A DNA stretch of 39,534 bases from JACVRM01 sp046262315 (GCA_046262315.1 JBHEMZ010000046.1:1-39534); one strand, 5' to 3'; positions 1 through 7,537 are shown, numbered from the stretch's first letter. Program-made: numbers and translations. Notes: a model not told the origin generated them from the letters alone.

Positions 1-180
1 ATCGAGCACGGCTCCGGCCTCGGCCGCGAACGCTGGGTCGTGGAAGGCACGATCAGCCACCTGCACAACAAGCGCCGCCTGCTCGTCCGCACCGACCGCT
101 CGGCCACGACCCACGACGCGCTGCTCAGCCTCGCCGCCTGCCTGCTCTCCTACGGCCATCTCCAGCACTCATTCTGTTAG
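1..180 (+). mobile_element. IS5-type DDE transposase, C-terminal fragment
   Basis: Reading frame 1 runs from the window edge to a TAG at 178-180 and gives 59 residues. It contains the block GRERWVVEGTISHLHN followed by KRRLLVRTDRSA and a hydrophobic tail. That is the usual C-terminal part of IS5-family DDE transposases: the third acidic catalytic residue (Glu in WVVEGT), the helix after it, and the LAACLLSY segment. The N-terminal part and the left terminal repeat lie outside the window, so completeness cannot be judged. Directly after the stop lies a second, unrelated or rearranged transposase remnant, so this is an eroded insertion rather than a clean element. Confidence 0.8.
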
Positions 181-222
181 AGCTTCTTAGACTTTCCCCT
201 GCCGCTTGCATGGCAGGTTTAG

Positions 223-362
223 ACAGCGCGCGAGCACGAATCGCTGTCCGCCCTGTCGCTGCTCGACACGCTCCGCGACCGGGGCATCACCCCCGCGACG
301 GCGGCGCTCGACATGGGCTACGACGTGAACCCCGTCTATGACGCCTGCCACGAGCGCGGGAC
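223..362 (+). pseudogene. Internal fragment of a second DDE transposase
   Basis: After a TAG at 220-222 the frame reads AREHESLSALSLLDTLRDRG and then a segment with ALDMGYD. The pattern HES...LLD...RG...P....D.GYD is typical of the middle of IS4/IS5-type transposases around the second catalytic Asp. It has no start and no C-terminus, and homology ends at about 360, where the sequence becomes the 3' part of a minus-strand gene. Because a C-terminal piece (1-180) precedes this internal piece, the two cannot be one collinear element. A rearrangement or two nested insertions must be assumed. Confidence 0.6.
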
Positions 363-541
363 TTCACTGTCTCGCCGTCGCTGTTCTCGTACGACACATC
401 GTCGGCACGCGCGTGCTCCGCCGCACGGATGCGTGCGCGCTCTTCGCTCGGCGCTCGGATCGCATACATCGCACATTCGTACCTGGAAGTAACGCTACTG
501 ACGCTAATGCGATGAGCGACAACGACCGCGTACCACCGCAT
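359..541 (-). pseudogene. DUF4288-like small protein, truncated by the transposase remnant
   Basis: From an ATG at 541-539, preceded at 11 nt by GGAGGAG, the minus strand reads MRWYAVVVAHRISV and later DDVSYENSDGETVKS. The start (hydrophobic strand with Trp-Tyr), an Ala/Glu-rich helix in the middle (PSEERARIRAAEHARADD) and a YEN-x-x-GE-x-V segment match the layout of the DUF4288 family as I remember it. The frame runs on into the antisense of the transposase fragment at about 360, so the last 20-40 residues of a normal family member are missing. The good ribosome binding site suggests the gene was recently functional. Family assignment is by motif only. Confidence 0.42.
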
Positions 542-594
542 GCGTGACGTATCTCCTCCTGCCCCTCTTGTTCTACTCATTGCTGGTCGCCGGC

Positions 595-1503
595 CTAAGC
601 GCCTTCTTTGCACGAGTGCCGGCGGCGCTCGGCTTCTTCGATGAACTCGACGACGACCTGCAGATAGCGCTCCGTCTCCTCGAGCACTGGTGTGTGCGAG
701 CTCTCCTCGAAGACGGCGATGCGCGCCCCGCGGATGCCGTCGATGAGCGTCTGGGCCACCGGGGCCGTGCAGAGGTCGTGGGCGCCGCGGATGATGAGCG
801 TCGGCACCTCGATCTCGTGTAACCGCTCGCGGACGTCCCAGCCGCGTAGCGCGCCGGTGACCGTCCACTCGTTCGGCCCCTGCATCAGGCGGTAGACGTC
901 TCGGCCACGCTCGCGCTCCATCGCCTCGAGCTCGGCTCGCGGCCTCGGTCCGCGGTAGAAGTGGCGATCCCAAAGCACGCGCTCGGCGCGCTCGTACTCC
1001 GGGTCGTCGTACGCACCGACCGCCTCCAGCCGGTCGAGCGTCGCAACGACGTCGGGCGGTAGCTCGTCGCGCAGACGCTTGGCCTCGTGTTCCCACTGCT
1101 CGATGCTGGCGAGCGTCGAGCTGAGGACCAGGCTTGCGAGTCCGCCGTAGCCGGACAAGGCGTGCTCCAGCGCGAGCATGCCTCCCCATGAGGTGCCGAG
1201 CAGGTGGATGCGGTCGAGGCCGAGGTGCTCGCGAACGGCTTCGACTTCGGCGCGGAACAGCTCGACCGTCCAGCTCACGTCTATGGGTCGATCCGACCCG
1301 CCGCACCCGAGCTGGTCGTACACAACGACGGCGCGGCCGTCGTCTGCGAGCCGCTCGAGCGGCGCGAAGTAATGGTGCGTCGAGCCCGGCCCGCCGTGGA
1401 GGCAGAGAAGCGGAGCGCGGTCCGCGCCGAGGTCGCCCACGACTCGGTACCACGTCCGGTAGCCGCGAAAGCTGACGAAACCCTCGGTGATCGCGCTCGA
1501 CAT
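595..1503 (-). CDS. pip: Alpha/beta hydrolase, proline iminopeptidase type (S33)
   Basis: 302-residue alpha/beta hydrolase of the prolyl aminopeptidase (tricorn-interacting factor F1) group, which removes N-terminal residues, typically proline, from short peptides in the cytoplasm. HGGPG (36-40) forms the oxyanion loop. GTSWGG (103-108) carries the nucleophile Ser105. Asp243 (RGAHD) and His270 (SSHTP) complete the triad. The helical cap lies at about 130-225. There is no signal peptide. I chose the ATG at 1503 rather than upstream in-frame starts because homology begins there and TAGGAT lies 7 nt before it, as expected for a leaderless transcript. It is divergent from xerD across about 70 bp. 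Related hydrolases include haloalkane and epoxide hydrolase types, but HGGPG and GTSWGG favour the peptidase. Confidence 0.85.
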   Translation of the reverse strand: MSSAITEGFVSFRGYRTWYRVVGDLGADRAPLLCLHGGPGSTHHYFAPLERLADDGRAVVVYDQLGCGGSDRPIDVSWTVELFRAEVEAVREHLGLDRIHLLGTSWGGMLALEHALSGYGGLASLVLSSTLASIEQWEHEAKRLRDELPPDVVATLDRLEAVGAYDDPEYERAERVLWDRHFYRGPRPRAELEAMERERGRDVYRLMQGPNEWTVTGALRGWDVRERLHEIEVPTLIIRGAHDLCTAPVAQTLIDGIRGARIAVFEESSHTPVLEETERYLQVVVEFIEEAERRRHSCKEGA

Positions 1504-1510
1504 GCGGACG

Positions 1511-1516
1511 ATCCTA
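1511..1516 (-). promoter_or_regulatory. -10 hexamer TAGGAT, leaderless start of pip
   Basis: Minus-strand TAGGAT lies 7 nt before the ATG at 1503, and no ribosome binding site is present. Confidence 0.5.
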
Positions 1517-1573
1517 GGCGCGGCCGCCGCTTGCGGCAGGCGAAAGACGGCCGACGGCGAACAGGGTGCAGCC

Positions 1574-2518
1574 GTGGCCAACACCGCGCGCGACTCCGAC
1601 GTCGACTCCTTCCTCGCGCTGCTCGCGGCGCGCCGCGCGCCGAAGACGGTCGATGCGTACCGGCGCGACCTTGCGGCGCTGGCCGAGTGGCTCGGCCGCC
1701 CGCCTGCGACCGCGACAACCGAGGAGCTGGAGCGCTACCTGGCGGGCGGCCGCGCCGCCGGCCTCGCGCCCGCCACGCTCGCCCGCCGGACGGCGTCGCT
1801 GCGCTCCTTCTTCCGCCACCAGCAGCTCGTCGGCCGAGTGACCGAGAATCCCGCAGCGGCGCTCGACCCGCCGCGCCGCACAAGAAAGCTGCCGCGGACG
1901 CTGTCCCCGTCGGAGGCCGAGCGGCTGATCGACGCAGCGTCGGGCGTGGCGCCGCGCGACCTGCGGGACCGCGCGCTCGTGGAGCTGCTGTACGGGTCCG
2001 GCCTACGCGTCAGCGAGGCGGTCTCGCTCGAGCGCGGCGCGGTCGACGTGGACAGGCGGCTCGTGCGCGCGCTCGGCAAGGGCGACAAGGAACGCATCGT
2101 TCCGATCGGCCGCCGCGCGGCGGACGCCCTGCGGCGCTACCTCGCCCGCGGGCTCCCGTACCTCGACCGTCGCCATCGCCCCGAGCTCTTCCTGAACGCG
2201 CAGGGCGGACCGCTCACCCGAGCCGGCGCGTTTCTCATCCTGCGCAAGCTGGCCGAGAGAGCCGGCCTGGAGCCTGGGCGCGTCCATCCACACCTGCTGC
2301 GGCATTCGTTCGCCACGCACCTGCTCGAGGGCGGCGCCGACCTACGCAGCCTGCAAGAGCTGCTCGGCCACGCGGACCTGGGCACAACCGAGCTCTACAC
2401 GCACGTGAGCGACCGACGGCGCCGCGACGCCTACTTCGCAGCTCACCCGCACGCACGGCGCCGCGAGGTTTCCGAATCTCTTCCACGGGCGAGAACGAAG
2501 AGAGATGGCGCCGCCTGA
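1574..2518 (+). CDS. xerD: Tyrosine recombinase XerD
   Basis: 314-residue site-specific tyrosine recombinase that resolves chromosome dimers at dif with a XerC partner. The N-terminal SAM-like core-binding domain spans about 8-95. The catalytic domain spans about 105-290, with Arg145 (GSGLRVSE), Lys169 (GKGDKER), His240 and Arg243 (HPHLLRHSF), His266 (LLGHADL) and nucleophile Tyr275 (ELYTHV). All six active-site residues are present. The start is taken as GTG 1574. An upstream in-frame ATG at 1502 would add a low-complexity tail and would overlap the pip promoter. A C-terminal extension of about 20 residues overlaps the next small gene by 14 nt. XerC or XerH is possible, but sequence flavour and length favour XerD. 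Confidence 0.9.
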   Translation: MANTARDSDVDSFLALLAARRAPKTVDAYRRDLAALAEWLGRPPATATTEELERYLAGGRAAGLAPATLARRTASLRSFFRHQQLVGRVTENPAAALDPPRRTRKLPRTLSPSEAERLIDAASGVAPRDLRDRALVELLYGSGLRVSEAVSLERGAVDVDRRLVRALGKGDKERIVPIGRRAADALRRYLARGLPYLDRRHRPELFLNAQGGPLTRAGAFLILRKLAERAGLEPGRVHPHLLRHSFATHLLEGGADLRSLQELLGHADLGTTELYTHVSDRRRRDAYFAAHPHARRREVSESLPRARTKRDGAA

Positions 2519-3029
2519 TCCGCAGGTCGTCACACTCCTCGCGATCACGAGTACCGTCGGCTACCTGATGGTCGCTTCGGGCGTGCAGAAGCGCCTGCTT
2601 GAGTGGCGGCGCCGGCGGGCCTGCCCGGGTTGCGGCAGGCAGCTCTCGAGCGGCCGCTGCGGCTGTCATCAGCGCGTCGTCGGCCCGGCCTTCTTCTTCA
2701 GACTCCCCGCCACCCGCTTCGCGACCGCGCGCAACTCCACCGACATGTCGTCGTCGGCGGCGAGGTGGTCGAGCAGGACGATCGTGTCGCGATGTGGAGA
2801 GCCGTTCGCGAGACAGAGGCCCGCGAGCCGCCGCACGGCCTCGTTGCCGTCCGAGTTCAGGAGCGTGTGCAGGAGCGAGCGCAGCCCGTTGACGATCCCC
2901 GGATGGTCCCGCGAGAGCAGCTCCACCGACATCAGCGCGGAGCCTCGGCATGCGGGGCTCTGGTCGTCCAGGCCGCGGCGCAGCAGTTCGACCTTCTGGC
3001 GCCACCGAAACTGCCCAATCGCCCGGTAG
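2505..3029 (+). CDS. Small membrane zinc-ribbon protein (3' end uncertain)
   Basis: Starts inside the end of xerD with GAAGAGAG just before the ATG at 2505, so translational coupling is likely. The first 57 codons look real: a hydrophobic segment (VVTLLAITSTVGYLMVASG) followed by a basic stretch and CPGCGRQLSSGRCGCH, a zinc-ribbon-like CxxC...CxC. The frame then stays open to 3029, but from 2669 it is antisense to the HEAT-repeat gene and its composition turns to Arg/Ser-rich shadow sequence. Either the true C-terminus was lost by an indel or there is a genuine 361-bp antisense overlap. Only the N-terminal part is supported. I do not recognise a named family. Confidence 0.4.
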   Translation: MAPPDPQVVTLLAITSTVGYLMVASGVQKRLLEWRRRRACPGCGRQLSSGRCGCHQRVVGPAFFFRLPATRFATARNSTDMSSSAARWSSRTIVSRCGEPFARQRPASRRTASLPSEFRSVCRSERSPLTIPGWSRESSSTDISAEPRHAGLWSSRPRRSSSTFWRHRNCPIAR

Positions 3030-3172
3030 GCGACGGCCCGCTCGCGGAAGTCCGCGCTGCGAGCCGAAGCTTCGAGCTCATCCTCCCAGCGCGCCCGCAA
3101 GTCGGCGAGCGGACGCTCGTCGCCGCGCTCGGCCAGCCCTGCGGCCTCGGCCGCAGCCTCAGCGAGGCTCAC
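2669..3172 (-). CDS. HEAT-repeat-like helical protein
   Basis: 167 residues, almost entirely alpha-helical, with short repeated units such as VAYRAIGQFRWRQKVELLRR, the LMSVELLSRDHPG unit and VRRLAGLCLANG. These resemble degenerate HEAT/PBS-lyase-type repeats used for protein binding. No catalytic motif, signal or membrane segment is seen. The start is GTG 3172, which lies 14 nt inside the citrate synthase gene (stop 3159), so the pair is probably cotranscribed and coupled. No function is implied beyond scaffold or adaptor. The neighbour gltA does not identify a role. Confidence 0.6.
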   Translation of the reverse strand: MSLAEAAAEAAGLAERGDERPLADLRARWEDELEASARSADFRERAVAYRAIGQFRWRQKVELLRRGLDDQSPACRGSALMSVELLSRDHPGIVNGLRSLLHTLLNSDGNEAVRRLAGLCLANGSPHRDTIVLLDHLAADDDMSVELRAVAKRVAGSLKKKAGPTTR

Positions 3173-4283
3173 GTACCGGGAACCGCCGCGGCTCCGGCCC
3201 GACGTACTCCGCGCTCGGCCGGATGATCTTGTTGTCGCCGTGCTGCTCGAGCACGTGCGCCGCCTGGCCGGCGACGCGACTGCACCCGAAGAGCGCGGGG
3301 AATACGTCCTTCGGAATGCCCAGGTAGTGGTACAGCACGCCCGAATAGAGATCCACGTTCGGCCAGAGTCCCTTCTGCTCGTGCGCCTCGCGCTCGGCGG
3401 CCGCCGTGATCTCGTACCAGTTGGGCTCCCCCGTTCCCTCTGCGAACTGCTGCGCCAGCCGCTTGAGGATCGGCGCGCGCGGATCCATCGCGCGGTACAG
3501 AGGATGGCCGAACCCGAACAGAGCCTTCTTCGCCTCGAGCCGCCGGCGGACACCCTCGGCGACTCCCTCGACCGAGCCGAACTCCTGCATCATCTCCATC
3601 GCTTCGAGGTTCGCTGCGCCGTGCTTCGGCCCCTTGAGCGCGCAGATCGCAGCCACGATCGCCGAGTGCATGTCGGCGTCCGTGCCCGCCACGACGCGCG
3701 CGGTGAATGTGGATGCGTTCATTTCGTGCTCGGCGTGCAGGATCATGGCCACGTCGAACGCGCGCACCTCGTCCGCCGTCGGCGCCTCGCCCCGCAGCAT
3801 GGTGAGGAAGTTCTCGGCGTACGGCAGCGAGGGGTCCGGCTCGACGGGCTCCTGCCCGTCCCGGACGCGCAGGTAGCGGCAGAGGATCGTGGGCATCTGC
3901 GCGATGAGCTGCGCGGCCTTGCGCCGCTCGTTCTCGCGGTCAATGGCCGCCTCGGCCGGGTCGGAGAAGGACAGGGCCGACACCGCCGTGCGTAGCGTCT
4001 CCGTCGGGGACGCATCGCGCGCGTTCTCGTCGATGACGGAACAGAGCGCGTGCGGGAACTCGCGCTGAGACAACTCCTCCTTGAAGGTGTCGAGCTGCTC
4101 ACTCGTCGGCAGCTCACCCTCGAGCAACAGGTACGCGACCTCCTCGTAGGTCGAATGCTCCGCCAACTCCGTGATGTCGTAGCCGCGATACCACAGCACG
4201 CCGCGGTCCGGGTCGATCGACGAGATCGCCGTTTGCGCGACGGTGACGCCGGAAAGCTGAACCGACTTCTTGGGGCCCGCCAT
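3159..4283 (-). CDS. gltA: Citrate synthase
   Basis: 374-residue cytoplasmic citrate synthase condensing acetyl-CoA and oxaloacetate, the entry step of the TCA cycle. The catalytic residues are visible: His221 (GPKHGAAN), His260 (GFGHPLYR) and Asp311 (NVDLYSG), plus the HAEHEMNAST helix at 183-192. The length is that of the short type-II-like bacterial and archaeal enzymes. 2-Methylcitrate synthase is a close relative that cannot be excluded by sequence, but the adjacent icd and mdh argue for the TCA role. ATG 4283 is preferred over TTG 4292 because TACAGT sits 8 nt upstream. It is divergent from icd across about 57 bp. Confidence 0.9.
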   Translation of the reverse strand: MAGPKKSVQLSGVTVAQTAISSIDPDRGVLWYRGYDITELAEHSTYEEVAYLLLEGELPTSEQLDTFKEELSQREFPHALCSVIDENARDASPTETLRTAVSALSFSDPAEAAIDRENERRKAAQLIAQMPTILCRYLRVRDGQEPVEPDPSLPYAENFLTMLRGEAPTADEVRAFDVAMILHAEHEMNASTFTARVVAGTDADMHSAIVAAICALKGPKHGAANLEAMEMMQEFGSVEGVAEGVRRRLEAKKALFGFGHPLYRAMDPRAPILKRLAQQFAEGTGEPNWYEITAAAEREAHEQKGLWPNVDLYSGVLYHYLGIPKDVFPALFGCSRVAGQAAHVLEQHGDNKIIRPSAEYVGPEPRRFPVREPR

Positions 4284-4291
4284 CACCGTCA

Positions 4292-4297
4292 ACTGTA
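4292..4297 (-). promoter_or_regulatory. -10 hexamer TACAGT, leaderless gltA
   Basis: Minus-strand TACAGT ends 8 nt before ATG 4283. A TTGACG lies at 4312-4317 but only 14 nt away, short for a -35. Confidence 0.42.
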
Positions 4298-4325
4298 CCC
4301 GCCGCGCCCCCCGTCAACCCCTCGC

Positions 4326-4331
4326 TAGCAT
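4326..4331 (+). promoter_or_regulatory. -10 hexamer TAGCAT, leaderless icd
   Basis: TAGCAT ends 9 nt before ATG 4341. No ribosome binding site is seen between. Confidence 0.45.
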
Positions 4332-4340
4332 CCGGCACGG

Positions 4341-5435
4341 ATGGCCCACCTAGTCACGCTGATTCCCGGAGACGGCACCGGGCCCGAGCTGACAGAGGCC
4401 ACGCGCCGGGTGCTCGAGGCGACGGGTGTCGAGTTCGAGTGGGACGTGCAGGATGCCGGCGCCGACGTCATGGACCGCCATGGCGGCAACCCGCTCCCCG
4501 ATGAAGTCCTCGACTCGATCCGGCGCAGCGGAGTGGCGCTCAAGGGCCCGATCACGACGCCTGTCGGTGGTGGCTTTCGCTCCGTCAACGTGACGCTGCG
4601 CAAGGCGCTCGACCTCTACGCCCAGGTGCGGCCTTGCAAAAGCTACCCCGGCGTCCGCTCGCGCTTCGACGACGTCGACCTGGTGGTCATCCGCGAGAAC
4701 ACCGAAGACCTCTACGCGGGGATCGAGTACGAGCAGGGCACGCCGGAGGCGCTCGAGCTGATCGACTGGATCGAGGCGCACGGGGGCAAGCTCCGCCATC
4801 GGGACGCCGGCATCTCGATCAAGCCGCTCTCGATCACCGGCACACGCCGCATCGTGGAGTTCGCGTTCGACTACGCGCGCCGGAATGGCCGCCGCAAGGT
4901 GACGGCCGTCCACAAGGCGAACATCATGAAGTTCTCGGACGGGCTGTACCTGCGCGTCGCTCGCGAGGTTGCCGAGGAGAACTCCGACATCGAGTTCGAC
5001 GATCGCATCGTGGACAACATGTGCATGCAGCTCGTGCAGCGGCCCGAGGAGTACGACGTGCTCGTGCTGCCGAACCTCTACGGCGACGTTCTCTCCGACC
5101 TCTGCGCGGGGATGATCGGCGGGCTGGGGCTCGCGCCCGGCGCGAACTTTGGAGAAGGCATCGCCATCTTCGAGCCCACGCACGGGTCCGCCCCGAAGTA
5201 CGCGGGGCAGAACAAGGTCAACCCCCTGGCACAGCTCCTCTCGGGGATGCTGATGCTCCGCCACCTCGGCGAGGACGAGGCCGCGGACGAGCTCGAACGC
5301 GCGATTGCCGAGGTCATCCGCGAGGGGCGGAGCGTCACCTACGACATGAAACCGACGCGCGACGACCCGACCGCGGTCGGCACGAGCGAGGTCGCTGACG
5401 CACTCGTCGAGAAGCTCGGGACGCGGGTCGCATGA
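4341..5435 (+). CDS. icd: Isocitrate dehydrogenase
   Basis: 364-residue decarboxylating dehydrogenase of the isocitrate/isopropylmalate family, converting isocitrate to 2-oxoglutarate. GDGTGPEL is at 10-17, the substrate loop SVNVTLR at 81-87 and metal ligands Asp249 and Asp253 (LYGDVLSD). The cofactor segment HGSAPKYAGQNKVNP (281-295) has Lys286-Tyr287 and Val293, and Tyr334 follows. In E. coli Icd the residues at these positions (Lys344, Tyr345, Val351, Tyr391) hold the NADP 2'-phosphate. NAD enzymes of this size usually have Asp-Ile instead. I therefore predict NADP use despite the short NAD-type length. Stop and mdh start overlap as ATGA, so the two form an operon. Confidence 0.9.
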   Translation: MAHLVTLIPGDGTGPELTEATRRVLEATGVEFEWDVQDAGADVMDRHGGNPLPDEVLDSIRRSGVALKGPITTPVGGGFRSVNVTLRKALDLYAQVRPCKSYPGVRSRFDDVDLVVIRENTEDLYAGIEYEQGTPEALELIDWIEAHGGKLRHRDAGISIKPLSITGTRRIVEFAFDYARRNGRRKVTAVHKANIMKFSDGLYLRVAREVAEENSDIEFDDRIVDNMCMQLVQRPEEYDVLVLPNLYGDVLSDLCAGMIGGLGLAPGANFGEGIAIFEPTHGSAPKYAGQNKVNPLAQLLSGMLMLRHLGEDEAADELERAIAEVIREGRSVTYDMKPTRDDPTAVGTSEVADALVEKLGTRVA

Positions 5436-6400
5436 CAGACCTGTCCGTCGGCCGGCACGAGTTCGAGCCCTACAACGGTCGCCGCAAGGTGACCGTCGTC
5501 GGCGCGGGGAACGTCGGCGCCACCTGCGCGCAGGTGCTCGCCGCGCGCGACTACTGCGACGTCGTGATCGTCGATATCGTCGAGAACCTGCCGCAGGGCA
5601 AGGCGCTCGACATCAACCAGATGGGCGCCGTGCTCGGCTATGAGCCCAACGTGCAGGGATCGAACGGCTACGAGGCGACGGAGGGCTCCGACGTGGTCGT
5701 GATCACGGCAGGCGTGCCGCGCAAGCCCGGGATGAGCCGCGACGACCTCGTCCAGACGAACGAGAAGATCGTCGGCTCGGTGACCGAGCAGGCCAGCGCT
5801 CAGTCGCCGGACGCAATCCTCATCGTCGTCTCCAACCCGCTCGACGCGATGTGCCACGTGGCAAAGCGCGTCTCCGCATGGCCCCGGAACCGCGTGTTCG
5901 GAATGGCCGGCATCCTCGACACGGCGCGGTTCGCCGCCTTCATCGCCTGGGAGACGGGATCGTCTCTGAAGGACGTGACCGCCATGGTGCTGGGCGGACA
6001 CGGAGACCAGATGGTCCCGGTGGTGTCGGCGACGGCCGTCGGCGGCGTTCCGCTCCGGAAGCTCGTCTCGGAGGACCGGATCCAGGCCATGGTGGAGCGA
6101 ACGGCCAAGGGCGGTGGGGAGATCGTCAACCTCCTCGGGACGTCCGCGTGGTACGCGCCCGGTGCGGCGGCTGCACAGATGGTCGACGCGATCATGCTCG
6201 ACGAGAAGCGGATCCTCCCCTGCACGGCCCACCTCGAGGGCGAGTACGGCATCGAGAACCTGTACATGGGCGTGCCGGTCAAGCTCGGCGCGGGCGGCGT
6301 CGAGGAGATCGTCGAGCTCGACCTTTCAGGCGACGAGCGCAAGGCGCTGCAGGCCTCCGCGGACGCCGTGCGGGAGGTCGTCGGCGTCCTTTCCACGTAG
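5432..6400 (+). CDS. mdh: Malate dehydrogenase
   Basis: 322-residue NAD-dependent malate dehydrogenase of the LDH-like type, oxidising malate to oxaloacetate. The Rossmann motif GAGNVGA is at 24-30, with Asp48 (VDIVE) selecting NAD. Substrate residues Arg97 and Arg103 (PRKPGMSRDD) mark MDH rather than LDH. Asp163 and Arg166 (ILDTARF) and catalytic His190 (GGHGDQM) are present. The N-terminal 15 residues are an extra tail. The start ATG overlaps the icd stop by 4 nt. It supplies oxaloacetate to the divergently encoded citrate synthase. Confidence 0.92.
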   Translation: MTDLSVGRHEFEPYNGRRKVTVVGAGNVGATCAQVLAARDYCDVVIVDIVENLPQGKALDINQMGAVLGYEPNVQGSNGYEATEGSDVVVITAGVPRKPGMSRDDLVQTNEKIVGSVTEQASAQSPDAILIVVSNPLDAMCHVAKRVSAWPRNRVFGMAGILDTARFAAFIAWETGSSLKDVTAMVLGGHGDQMVPVVSATAVGGVPLRKLVSEDRIQAMVERTAKGGGEIVNLLGTSAWYAPGAAAAQMVDAIMLDEKRILPCTAHLEGEYGIENLYMGVPVKLGAGGVEEIVELDLSGDERKALQASADAVREVVGVLST

Positions 6401-6420
6401 GCGAGCCAACCGGCGCGCGC

Positions 6421-6673
6421 GTGAGCGCCTGCGGCGGGCGCCTCATCGGTCTGCCCCCACTGCGGACGCGGGACGAAGACGGTGGACGGCGTCTGCGCCG
6501 ACTGCTGGGGGCCAACGGGCGGCCGGCCGATGGCGTGGCGAAAGCGAGGCCCGCAGGGCGGCGAGGACGACTCGTGGTGGTGGCGGCCGTGGGGGTGCCT
6601 GCTGCCCTGGCTCGTCTCGCTCGCCGCGGTCGCAGCAGGCTCCTGTGGCTCAGGTGACTCCGCCTGGGGATGA
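6421..6673 (+). pseudogene. Small zinc-ribbon membrane protein, apparently frameshifted
   Basis: Between mdh and the SDR gene one frame reads SVCPHCGRGTKTVDGVCADC, then an acidic/Trp patch (EDDSWWWRPWG) and a hydrophobic segment (CLLPWLVSLAAVAAGSC), ending at 6673. The CxxC...CxxC pair is a clear zinc ribbon. No ATG, GTG or TTG precedes the first CxxC in that frame. The only nearby start, GTG 6421, is in the neighbouring frame. Dropping one G from GGG at 6436-6438 joins GTG 6421 to the ribbon in a continuous frame. The gene is therefore broken by a +1 indel or affected by a base-call error. Alternatively translation starts at GTG 6482 and lacks the first CxxC. Confidence 0.4.
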
Positions 6674-6695
6674 AATGTCACGCTTCCGACACGAA

Positions 6696-6736
6696 GGCCA
6701 GGTCCACCCTGGCCCCCTCGCAGGGACAGTCCCTGC
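6696..6736. repeat. Two tandem perfect stem-loops
   Basis: GGCCAGG (6696-6702) pairs with CCTGGCC (6708-6714) around a 5-nt loop. GCAGGGA (6720-6726) pairs with TCCCTGC (6730-6736) around CAG. They lie between the small zinc-ribbon gene and the SDR gene. No T-run follows, so they could be a terminator without tail, an attenuator, or a mobile REP-like repeat. Confidence 0.55.
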
Positions 6737-6793
6737 AAGATGTCCCGCGGAGGCAGCTGTGGACGGATTGTCACGCATGTGGTACGAGGGGCC

Positions 6794-7537
6794 GTGGACC
6801 TCGAGCTGAACGGCCGCACGGCGATCGTATGCGGCGCGTCGTCGGGTATCGGGCTCGCAATCGCGGAAGCGCTCGCCGAGGAGCACGCCAACGTCGTCAT
6901 GTTCGCGCGGCGCCGCGAGCCACTCGAGCGCGAGGCCGCGCGCCTCGGCGCCCTCCCCGTGCGTGGAGACGTCACGGACCCGCGCGAGCTCGAGCGGCTC
7001 GCAGCCCGGACAGTCGAGGCCTTCGGCGGGATTGACATCGTCGTCAACAACAGCGGCGGCCCGCCGCGCGGCACCGCCGTCGGCCTCACGGCGGAGGACC
7101 TTGAGCGGGCCGTGGAGCTTCTGCTCGTCTCGGCTGTGCGCCTGACCGAGCTCTGCCTCCCCTACCTTCGCGCCAGCGCCGCCGGGCGCGTGATCAACAT
7201 CGAGTCGAGCTCCGTCCGCGAACCGGTGGACAACCTGGCGCTCTCGAACGCAGTCCGGCCGGGAGTGATCGGCTGGGCGAAGACGCTCGCCCGCGAGCTC
7301 GGCCCCGACGGCGTGACCGTGAACTCGATCGCGCCTGGGCGTATCGACACGCCACGGCTCGCCGAGGTGTATCCGGACGGGCCGAGCGAGCGTGATCTCG
7401 AGCCCATTCCGCTGCGCCGCTTCGGCCGGCCGCGTGAGATCGGCGACGTCGTCTGCTTCTTGGCCTCAGACCGTGGCTCCTACGTCACGGGAGCCGTCAT
7501 CCCCGTCGACGGCGGGTTGACCCGGGGGCTTCTCTGA
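6794..7537 (+). CDS. Short-chain dehydrogenase/reductase with atypical active site
   Basis: 247-residue classical-length SDR. The dinucleotide loop is CGASSGIG (13-20, usually TGxxxGIG), followed by a VNNSGGP segment (84-90, usually NNAG) and C-terminal SYVTGAVIPVDGGL. The active-site Ser is present (IESSS, 137-141). The catalytic YxxxK is replaced: alignment through GWAKTLAREL puts Ser151 at the Tyr position and Arg155 at the Lys position. A recognised SDR subgroup carries such LSN-x-x-R sequences, so the enzyme may be a non-classical reductase or a binding protein. Substrate unknown. The start is GTG 6794, chosen by domain boundary. No clear ribosome binding site is visible. Confidence 0.75.
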   Translation: MDLELNGRTAIVCGASSGIGLAIAEALAEEHANVVMFARRREPLEREAARLGALPVRGDVTDPRELERLAARTVEAFGGIDIVVNNSGGPPRGTAVGLTAEDLERAVELLLVSAVRLTELCLPYLRASAAGRVINIESSSVREPVDNLALSNAVRPGVIGWAKTLARELGPDGVTVNSIAPGRIDTPRLAEVYPDGPSERDLEPIPLRRFGRPREIGDVVCFLASDRGSYVTGAVIPVDGGLTRGLL

